This document shows, piece after piece, positions 38,510-45,256 of a stretch of DNA of 64,000 nt. Position numbers and translations under genes: made by a program. The notes below the pieces were generated by a model. It was not told where the DNA came from, ran no database searches, and saw only the letters and a program-made list of their open reading frames with translations. The stretch is from Clostridia bacterium. GTDB lineage: Bacteria > Bacillota > Clostridia > Oscillospirales > Acutalibacteraceae. Location: contig JAFQMC010000013.1 in the NCBI GenBank assembly GCA_017421045.1, positions 27,418-91,417 of the forward strand. Direction: 5' to 3'. The stretch's first letter is position 1; each line of letters begins with the position of its first letter.

Positions 38510-39238
38510 TTATTCTTCAGCCTGGGAAGTGTTGTCCTGTGCAGGTGTTTGTACACAGTCCTCATTTCCTTCATTCGGCTTTTGTCCGATTGATGCGAGG
38601 TACTCCTCGATAGCCTTTTTCTTCTGCTCTTCGGTGAGTTCAGCATTCTGAACCGCCGCCTGAGCTTCTTCAAGGGCCTTTTCTTTGTTATAGGCTACAA
38701 TGTTCATGATAACACGAATAGCCTCGTAGACAAAGAAGATAATCATCGGAAGCAGAACACAGAGGAAAAATCCCAGCTGAGTTCTGATAAAGTCTATAAC
38801 TTTGCCCACGCCTGATATTTTCTTGCCTGTCCATTTGGCAACGATTGTTGAAGAAGTCTGAAGCTCCTCGTCAGGCTTGGACTCGTTGTCTCCCTGTGTT
38901 CTGTAATAGGAGATGTTTTCATCCTCAATTACTTCTACAATTCTATGGGTGTTGTAGGTCTGTGTAGCGCCTATTTTAATGGGGAAAGTGACAACGTCAC
39001 CCACCTGATATTCATAGTCGCCATCATTTGTGACCTTACCGAAAATCAGGTCATCTTCATAGAAGGTGTCCTCCATGGAATCAGATTGAACAGTGAGGGG
39101 AGCAATTCCGAAAAGGTGAGAGACCCCTTGAGACTTAGAAGTAAGTGACAGCATCACTACAAGTATTGACACTATCAGAATCAATACAATTATTATATCA
39201 ACGATTGTATTCAGTACTTTCTTAAACGTCTTTTTCAT
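38510..39238 (-). CDS. signal peptidase I, Ser-His type (copy C, divergent)
   Basis: The ATG at 39238 follows GGTGGAG (242 aa). The order is N-terminal helix (~10-33), LTVQSDSMEDTF with Ser54 as predicted nucleophile, GDVVTFPI, TYNTHRIVEV with His98 as base, a C-terminal helix (~155-180) and a ~55-residue charged helical tail. It belongs to the same Ser-His class as copies A and B but is clearly more distant (QSDSM rather than SS.SM, and THR rather than THE), so it may have different substrates. It lies 49 bp downstream of the likely major subunit gene, the classic arrangement of a dedicated peptidase next to its substrate. Confidence 0.88.
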   Translation of the reverse strand: MKKTFKKVLNTIVDIIIVLILIVSILVVMLSLTSKSQGVSHLFGIAPLTVQSDSMEDTFYEDDLIFGKVTNDGDYEYQVGDVVTFPIKIGATQTYNTHRIVEVIEDENISYYRTQGDNESKPDEELQTSSTIVAKWTGKKISGVGKVIDFIRTQLGFFLCVLLPMIIFFVYEAIRVIMNIVAYNKEKALEEAQAAVQNAELTEEQKKKAIEEYLASIGQKPNEGNEDCVQTPAQDNTSQAEE

Positions 39239-39287
39239 AAGGGGTCTCCACCTTAGTTAACTAAATTTAAACTATATTCAGCAAAAA

Positions 39288-40067
39288 TTACTGAACTGTG
39301 TTACCGGAAATTGCAAAAGAGATAGAGGGGAGTGCGTTACCTGCATTTGAATCAAAGCACTGTGCATCCTGACCCTCGAACCAGATGAAGAGCTTATAGT
39401 TAGCCTCAGCATATGTTTCACCGTCGTAACCAGCAAGATCACCAACCTCAACTGTGCAATCTGTACCAGGTGTGATGGAAACTGCTGCTGTTGTAGCAGA
39501 GTCAACTGCATTATAAGCTACACCATCTTTATCAAATATGTAATCAGAACTCTGGAAGTTTGTAGCTGTAAATGTACCATTGTGTGCTGTCATAGGAACG
39601 AGAGCAACACGAACATAGTTCTGGTTCTCTGTTGTTGCTGTTTCAGCAATTGAGAATGTAATAGTTACATCTTCAACTTTAGCTGCACCATAGTTTCTGA
39701 TGTTGAGTTCTTCATCAAATACATAGTTGTCGGTGGGAGACAGTGTGATAGAATCGAACTTGCTGTCCTTAGCTGTGAAAGCACCCTTAGTAGCAGCCTC
39801 TGCTGTGTACCATGCAGTACCATTGGAAGAAGAAGCGGGCTTGAATGCCTGGTTTGTGTAACCATAGTTAAGAGTATCAGTGAAGCTATAAGCAGAGCTA
39901 GCAACCTTAAGCTCAGAAGCCTGAACTGTCTTAACGTTTACACCACTTGCTGTTGCAGATGTGCTTGCTGTGAACCATGCGAATGTTGCTGTGCTGAGTG
40001 CTACGAGAGCAACGAGCAGCATAGCCAGTGAAGAGATGAGAACTCTTCTTCTTGAATTTGCTTTCAT
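39288..40067 (-). CDS. SipW-type exported protein, TasA/CalY-like; likely major fibre subunit (259 aa)
   Basis: AGGAGG precedes the ATG at 40067. The signal segment ends ALSTATFAWFTAS (AWF at 30-32), the most canonical of the set. The mature protein is Ala/Thr/Ser-rich and beta-rich with no inserted domain, and shows ELNIRNYGAAKVEDVTITF, NYVRVALVPM and KLFIWFEGQDAQCFD landmarks. Codon use is unlike its neighbours: it strongly favours a narrow set (GCT, ACT, GTT, AAC), as expected for a highly expressed gene. Its own strong ribosome site, compact size and the adjacent signal peptidase make it the best candidate for the main polymerising subunit, by analogy with TasA. Amyloid or fibre formation itself is inference. 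Confidence 0.8.
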   Translation of the reverse strand: MKANSRRRVLISSLAMLLVALVALSTATFAWFTASTSATASGVNVKTVQASELKVASSAYSFTDTLNYGYTNQAFKPASSSNGTAWYTAEAATKGAFTAKDSKFDSITLSPTDNYVFDEELNIRNYGAAKVEDVTITFSIAETATTENQNYVRVALVPMTAHNGTFTATNFQSSDYIFDKDGVAYNAVDSATTAAVSITPGTDCTVEVGDLAGYDGETYAEANYKLFIWFEGQDAQCFDSNAGNALPSISFAISGNTVQ

Positions 40068-40157
40068 GAGAAATTCCTCCTAGAAAATTTTTGCCCCTAA
40101 AACACCATAGGGTTTTTTGATTTTATATCAGTGCTTGCGCACATAATACCGATGTTC

Positions 40158-40304
40158 GGCTCCCTTAGATTAAGGGAGCTGTCAGCGACAGCTGACTGAG
40201 GGATTCTATATTCTAAAGTTTACTCTTTAGGGTAGGTTGGTACTTACTGCCAATCCCTCCGTCAAAATCAAAGATTTTGCCGCCTACCTTCCACAAGGGA
40301 GGCT
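40158..40304. mobile_element. MITE-like element, non-autonomous
   Basis: The left end (GGCTCCCTTA... to ...CTGAGGGATT) and the reverse complement of the right end (GCCTCCCTTG... to ...GACGGAGGGATT) form imperfect terminal inverted repeats of ~50 bp around a ~45-bp centre. The CTCCCTT...ACGGAGGGATT pattern is a familiar small repeat of gut Firmicutes. It has no coding capacity. It sits just past the stop codon of the 274-aa gene, between it and the major subunit gene, where it could affect readthrough or mRNA processing. Confidence 0.65.
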
Positions 40305-41129
40305 TTAGTTGAATACACCTGCTCCGAACTTCTTCTGGTCGTTCTCGTCATCGCGAACGCTGAAGAGCATTCTCATACGGACATGACCGCCACGGATATC
40401 ATCGATGCACTCAGGGTCGTTGCCCTCTGCCCAGATTACGATTGTGTACTTGTCAATCTGGTCAACCTCGAAGCCCTCGGTGGAGGTTGTCATAACCTTC
40501 TCGTCGGTTTCGAACATTGTGCAGTCGGTCTCGGCGATTTCACGGTTAGTGTAGGAGGCTTTGCCGTAGATGGCAGGCTCGCCGTTTTTGTATACCATAA
40601 CGCGGACCGCTTCATCTGCTGACTTTGCAACACCCGTGATTTCAAGGTATGCGTCGTAGTCAAGAGTAACCTGTCCGTTGTTCTTACAATAGAAGGTGTA
40701 TGCCACGTAGTTTTCGCCGTTGTGGGAGCCGTTCTCGCTTGTGTCAAGGTCGGTGGGAAGCCAAGAATATGTAATGTTGGTGACGTCTGTGACCTGCTGT
40801 GCCGAGAGGGATGCGCCGAAAGTTTCAAACTCGGGGTCCTCGCTGATTACGATACCCTTCTTAACTGCAGGGGAATCGACGCTGATAATAAGGTCGCCCC
40901 ACTGGGTTACAAGCATAGAAACCAGGAACAGAATCAGAAGAATAATCAGGCAGACACCGAGGATAATGCTCAGAATCTTTTTGCGTTTCTTGTACTTGAC
41001 AATTTCTGCAGAGTCAGCAGAGACGTGAAAATGTTCTATCTGAGCGTCCGCAATTTTTTTGTCGTTATATCGACTGAGCTCCTCCGGAGTCATAGGCTGT
41101 TCAATTTTGGTTTTCTTTTTTCCAAACAA
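40305..41129 (-). CDS. single-pass membrane protein with TasA-like extracellular domain (274 aa)
   Basis: A TTG at 41129 has GGAG 8 nt upstream, better than the in-frame GTG at 41138, which overlaps that GGAG. About 52 charged cytoplasmic residues precede a transmembrane helix (ILSIILGVCLIILLILFLVSML). Unlike its neighbours it has no AWF-type cleavage motif, so it probably stays anchored. The outer domain ends with the locus motif IVIWAEGNDPECIDDIRGG and also carries AVRVMVYKN, so it has the same core fold as the exported subunits. A membrane-tethered paralogue next to soluble ones suggests an anchor or nucleator of the fibre, comparable in role to accessory anchors in other fibre systems. 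That role is inferred. Confidence 0.75.
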   Translation of the reverse strand: MFGKKKTKIEQPMTPEELSRYNDKKIADAQIEHFHVSADSAEIVKYKKRKKILSIILGVCLIILLILFLVSMLVTQWGDLIISVDSPAVKKGIVISEDPEFETFGASLSAQQVTDVTNITYSWLPTDLDTSENGSHNGENYVAYTFYCKNNGQVTLDYDAYLEITGVAKSADEAVRVMVYKNGEPAIYGKASYTNREIAETDCTMFETDEKVMTTSTEGFEVDQIDKYTIVIWAEGNDPECIDDIRGGHVRMRMLFSVRDDENDQKKFGAGVFN

Positions 41130-41183
41130 GTTAATCACTCCGTAGGTTAGTTTTAGTCCTTTTTATCAGGTGTAGTCCTTCAA

Positions 41184-41996
41184 TTAAGAAATGGGAACGT
41201 TGTTATCGTCGCATCCTATGAATCCGAGCTGAACTGCCAGATGTGCATCCTGAACGTCGTCATCACACTGGGGGTCTTCTCCATCAACCCAGAGTCTGAT
41301 TGTAACCTTGGTGGGTTCCATTCCGTTGAGGTGGAAGAGTCGGGTGCTGTTTGAGTATCTCATTGTGCCTGAGGGCAGGTCAAAGGTCGTCTGACCGCTG
41401 ACGGGAGTGCCCTTGTTGGGTTCATATATGGCAGAGCCGTGGCTGTCTGCGTCAAAACCTACTCTTGTACAGTTGACTACATCCGCCTTGGCACCTGTTG
41501 ATGTGGTAGAAACCTTCGTGCCGTCGTCATTACCTGCTTCGGTGCTCTCGGTAGTGAGATGCACCCACATGTCCTCGGTTGCAATGAAGAAACACTCAAA
41601 CTCAAGATACGAGCGGTCGTTGGGTTCTCTTACCGAGCCACGCTGGTTGGTAAACTGTCTACCCTGAGTAGTTGTAACAGGGTCGAGCATAATCTCCTCT
41701 ATGCTTGTGTTATATTTGCCGAGATAGCCGTCTATCATCTCGTTGGTAATAACCTTTGTATACTTATCAAGGTCTGTGCCATAATCTTCCATTCCAACCT
41801 TCAGCTGTGCACTGACGCTGATGTGCATATCAAGGCTGTCTACACCTGAGAAGGTGTTGACCTTAAACCAAGCATAAGTTGAAGTTGCCATTGAAAGAAG
41901 TGTGAGAATAGCAACGATAACTATTACTCTTTTGCGCTTTTTGCGGGGAACTTTTTCGTCGATCATCTCATCAACCTGTCTGTTGAAAAAGCCCAT
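41184..41996 (-). CDS. SipW-type exported protein, TasA/CalY-like (270 aa); first gene of the locus
   Basis: AAGGAG lies ~9 nt before the ATG at 41996. The N terminus has an acidic then very basic cytoplasmic stretch (PRKKRKR), a hydrophobic segment and ATSTYAWFKVN (AWF at 42-44). The mature domain shows YLEFECFFIATEDMWVHLTTES, NCTRVGFDA and VTIRLWVDGEDPQCDD near the C terminus, the same landmarks as the rest of the locus and especially close to the membrane-anchored protein downstream. It is the promoter-proximal gene, 54 bp before the next one. Probably a fibre subunit or an assembly factor. Confidence 0.8.
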   Translation of the reverse strand: MGFFNRQVDEMIDEKVPRKKRKRVIVIVAILTLLSMATSTYAWFKVNTFSGVDSLDMHISVSAQLKVGMEDYGTDLDKYTKVITNEMIDGYLGKYNTSIEEIMLDPVTTTQGRQFTNQRGSVREPNDRSYLEFECFFIATEDMWVHLTTESTEAGNDDGTKVSTTSTGAKADVVNCTRVGFDADSHGSAIYEPNKGTPVSGQTTFDLPSGTMRYSNSTRLFHLNGMEPTKVTIRLWVDGEDPQCDDDVQDAHLAVQLGFIGCDDNNVPIS

Positions 41997-42052
41997 TGCC
42001 TAACACTCCTTTTTGATAAATTCTCACAGTTACACCTATAACTGTATACAAT

Positions 42053-42081
42053 ATTTTACAATGTTTTATAGAAAAAATCAA
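42053..42081 (-). promoter_or_regulatory. sigma-A promoter of the SipW-type locus
   Basis: The minus strand reads TTGATT, 17 nt, TAAAAT, ~55 nt before the ATG at 41996. The upstream DNA (42085-42240) is very AT-rich with further TATAAT-like boxes. Apart from the terminator at 42316-42348 nothing else is visible in the 41997-42361 gap. Confidence 0.65.
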
Positions 42082-42315
42082 CTGATTTTAACTCCTCAGC
42101 GGTTTTTCTGTACAAATCCACAAATTGCGATAGATTTCTTTGTGTATAATACTCAATCGCTTTTTTTTATTTTCTTTCTGCGTTTATATATAAAAATGTA
42201 TTATTACATTATAATGTATAATTTTGTAAAAAGATTGTCCTCTGCCCCGCACCAAAGGACAGGTCCCCTCTATCCAAAGACTATTTACAGACAGCTTTAT
42301 TTATGACTATTAAGC

Positions 42316-42348
42316 GCAAAAAGGTCGGTGCATTGTTACACACCGACC
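42316..42348 (-). terminator. rho-independent terminator after the DUF896 gene
   Basis: GGTCGGTG / CACCGACC stem; on the minus strand the stem is followed by TTTTT. It closes the tex-arsC-like-DUF896 unit. Confidence 0.85.
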
Positions 42349-42361
42349 CTGAACTCTCGTA

Positions 42362-42583
42362 TTATTTTTTGTCTTTCTTGCCGTATGCTTCTCTGAAAGG
42401 AGTAACACTGCCGTCGTTTTCTTTGACGCTTACATTGTCCAGAGTGCTCTCGAACTGTGTGCGGATATTTCCGAGATATATTCTGTACAGCTCCTTCTGC
42501 TCTGCCTGCTCCGCCTCGGTGAGTCCCTCGGCACGCTTCTTTCGGGCAAGTTCATTGATTCTTACGAGCAAATCCTTTTCCAT
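42362..42583 (-). CDS. DUF896 / UPF0291 family small protein (73 aa)
   Basis: The ATG at 42583 follows GAGGTG. The sequence matches the DUF896 (YnzC-like) pattern: INELARKKRAEGLTEAEQAEQ, then LYRIYLGNIRTQFESTL and VTPF, with two short helices forming a hairpin and a charged tail. Length is normal for the family. The family is widespread in Firmicutes; its Bacillus member YnzC lies beside SOS genes, but function is unclear. It is third in an operon, 26 bp after the ArsC-like gene. Confidence 0.9.
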   Translation of the reverse strand: MEKDLLVRINELARKKRAEGLTEAEQAEQKELYRIYLGNIRTQFESTLDNVSVKENDGSVTPFREAYGKKDKK

Positions 42584-42609
42584 AATCGCACCTCTGTGTA
42601 CGCACTGTT

Positions 42610-42966
42610 TTATTTATCCGATTTTTCTGCCCACTGAGCCTCTTTGAAGCCCACAAGCACAAAATCCTCTCCCACCAGAAGCGGACGCTTCACAAGCATC
42701 CCGTCTGTTGCAAGGAGAGAAATCATCTCGTCCTCGCTCATTTCAGGAAGTTTTGTCTTAAGCTCCATGGATTTATACAGCAGACCGCTGGTGTTGAAGA
42801 ATTTTCTCAGGGGCAGTCCGCTCCTTTGGTGCCACCCACGAAGTTCATCCTCGGTGGGATTTTGCTCCTTTATGTGGCGCAGTGTATATTCAATACCGTT
42901 TTCGTCAAGCCACACCTGTGCTTTTTTGCAGGTGGTACACTTGGGATAGCAAATAAACTGTATCAT
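42610..42966 (-). CDS. ArsC/Spx-family protein (118 aa)
   Basis: AGGAGA precedes the ATG at 42966. A thioredoxin-like fold is indicated by an N-terminal strand leading into CYPKCTTCKKAQ (Cys10 and Cys13 as a CxxC), a middle helical part (LRKFFNTSGLLYKSM) and LLVKRPLLV before the last strand, the RP loop of this family. Length fits. It could be a thiol-linked arsenate reductase-like or Spx/MgsR-like protein; the CxxC and absence of other ars genes leave the role open. It sits 27 bp after tex. Confidence 0.88.
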   Translation of the reverse strand: MIQFICYPKCTTCKKAQVWLDENGIEYTLRHIKEQNPTEDELRGWHQRSGLPLRKFFNTSGLLYKSMELKTKLPEMSEDEMISLLATDGMLVKRPLLVGEDFVLVGFKEAQWAEKSDK

Positions 42967-42993
42967 TTCATTCTCTCCTATGGTAAGTCAGAA

Positions 42994-45141
42994 TCAAAAG
43001 CCCTTCATGGTCAGCGAGATTCTCTTCTTCGCCACATCAACCGCAAGAACTTTCACTTTTACGATGTCTCCTACTTTGAGAGCCTCAGAGGGGTGCTTGA
43101 TAAACTTGTCGCTTATCTGGGAAATGTGGACCAATCCGTCCTGATGAACACCGATATCCACAAAGGCGCCGAAGTCGATGACGTTTCGCACGGTACCCGT
43201 TAGCTCCATACCCTCGCGCAAATCCTCCATGCCCATAACGTCGGTGCGAAGCTGAGGCTGGGGCAGACTCTCTCGGGGGTCACGGCCCGGCTGTGTCAGC
43301 TCCTGCAGAATATCCTCCAGGGTGGGCACACCGATGCCAAGCTCCTCGGCAATCGCTTTCTTATCCTGCACCTTGTCGCGGATGCCCTTGATGCCACCGC
43401 CTGAGATATCCTTTGAGGTATAGCCCAGAAGCTTCAGCAGTGCCTTTGCCGCCTTGTAGGATTCGGGATGCACCGCGGTATTGTCAAGTGCCTCTTTGCC
43501 GTCGGCAACTCGGAGGAAACCTGCACACTGCTCAAAGGCCTTGGGACCAAGCTTCGGAACTTTCTTAAGCTCGCTTCTGCTCTCGAACTTTCCGTTTTCT
43601 TCTCTGTATGCAACGATATTCTTGCAGACTGTACTGCTGAGACCTGCAATTCTGCTGAGAAGCGCAGGCGACGCGGTGTTCAGGTCTGCACCAACGGAGT
43701 TTACGCAATCCTCTACAACTCCGTCCAGAGCCTCTCCCAGACGCTTCTGGGGCATATCGTGCTGATACTGGCCGATGCCGATAGACTTGGGGTCAATCTT
43801 TACAAGCTCTGCCAAGGGGTCCTGCAGACGTCGTGCAATAGACACCGCGCTGCGCAGGGTCAGGTCAAGCTCCGGCAGCTCCTCTGCCGCAAGCTTGCTG
43901 GCTGAATATATGGAGGCGCCCGCCTCGTTGACTACCATATACGCAAGGTCGCTTTTTCCACACTCAGCAATAACCTCGGCGGCGAAAATCTCCGTCTCCT
44001 TGCTGGCGGTGCCGTTACCGATAGAAAGCACGGGTGCGCCCTATTTTCTTATGAGTCTTATGAGTTTTTCTTTTGATTCCTTAATCTTTGCTTCGCTGTG
44101 GGTGGGATATATGACGGTGGTGTCAAGAACTCTGCCTGTGCCGTCAACCACTGCCACCTTGCAACCTGTGCGGTAGCCGGGATCAAGTCCGATGACCACT
44201 CTGTCCTTTACGGGCGGTTGCATCAGAAGCTGGTGCAGATTTGTGCCGAAGAGCTTAATCGCCGCAACATCCGCATTTTCTGTTAGCTGTGCTCTGACTT
44301 CCCGCTCAACAGAAGGATAGAGAAGTCGGGTGTATGCATCCTCACAAGCGGTCATAACAGCCTCGGAGCAGGGGCTGTCGCCCTTCACCATAAGCTTTTT
44401 TATCATAGAAAGAGGCTTGTCATCGGGAATCTCTACCGAGACCTTCAGGAACTTTTCCCTCTCTCCTCGGTTGATAGCAAGAACACGGTGTCCGCTTATC
44501 TTTTTAACCGGCTCGGAGAACTCGTAGTATCCTGTGTATACGCTCTCTGCCTCCTTGTCTGCGGCGACGCTCTTGACCACGGCATTCAGCCACATAAGGT
44601 TGAAGAGTCGCTTGCGGATTTCCGCGTTATCAGAGCAAACCTCCGCAATGATATCAAGTGCTCCCTGCAGGGCATCCTCGGGAGTTTCCACCCCTTTCTC
44701 CGCGTCCACATAATCATTGGCAAGGTCTATGGGATAGGCCGTCTCGTCCTCCTGAGCAAGGATGTATTCAGCCAGAGGCTCCAGCCCCTTCTCCTTTGCA
44801 ACGGAAGCACGGGTCTTTCGTTTGGGTCTGAAAGGTCTGTAAATATTCTCAAGGTCCGCCATGGTCTCTGCCTTGGCGATTGCCTCGGTTATCTCCTCGG
44901 TGAGCTTGCCCTGAGCCTCAATAAGCTCAGAAATCTCCTGCGCTCTTGCCTCAAAGCCTCGGAGATATTCCAGTCTCTCCGCCACCTCGCGGATGAGCTG
45001 GTCATCCATTGAGCCGTGCATCTCCTTGCGGTATCTTGCAATAAAGGGAATTGTGTTGCCCTCATCCAGCAGATTAATAATGTTGCCTGCATACTCGGGC
45101 TTAATGCTGAATTCCTGTGAAAGCTTTGCGATAAAATCCAT
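42994..45141 (-). pseudogene. tex: tex (S1-domain transcription accessory protein) interrupted by an in-frame TAG
   Basis: The two halves are in one frame and make ~715 codons, the normal Tex length. The N-terminal part (366 aa from ATG 45141) has the Tex helical domain (GNTIPFIARYRKEMHG, LENIYRPFRPKRKTRA) and the start of the YqgF-like domain (VIGLDPGYRTGCKVAVVD). After LIRLIRK a TAG (44041-44043) interrupts, then GAPVLSIGNGTASKETE continues the same domain, followed by helix-hairpin-helix (~AGLSSTVCKNIVAYREENG) and an S1 domain (GTVRNVIDFGAFVDIG) to the TGA at 42994. Homologues often have Tyr where the TAG stands, so a TAC/TAT to TAG change is likely. It could be a real nonsense mutation, suppressed readthrough, or a sequencing error. 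Tex binds nucleic acids during transcription. Confidence 0.85.
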
Positions 45142-45173
45142 AAAACAAAATCCTTTTCAAATAAACTGGGATT

Positions 45174-45202
45174 ATTGTATCACAAATAACTGTATTTTTC
45201 AA
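45174..45202 (-). promoter_or_regulatory. sigma-A promoter of tex
   Basis: The minus strand reads TTGAAA, 17 nt, TACAAT, about 35 nt before the tex ATG. Confidence 0.7.
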
Positions 45203-45214
45203 ATTTACGATTGC

Positions 45215-45250
45215 AAAAAACTCCGACCCAATTGAGTCGGAGTTTTTTTA
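45215..45250. terminator. bidirectional rho-independent terminator
   Basis: AAAAAACTCCGAC and GTCGGAGTTTTTTT flank a short loop. It terminates the dockerin gene just upstream of the tex promoter. Confidence 0.85.
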
Positions 45251-45256
45251 TCGCGG

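Noticed and set aside
42994-44031. Second half of tex as an independent gene with a GTG start
   Set aside because: It begins mid-domain, has no ribosome site and continues the upstream frame exactly after one TAG.
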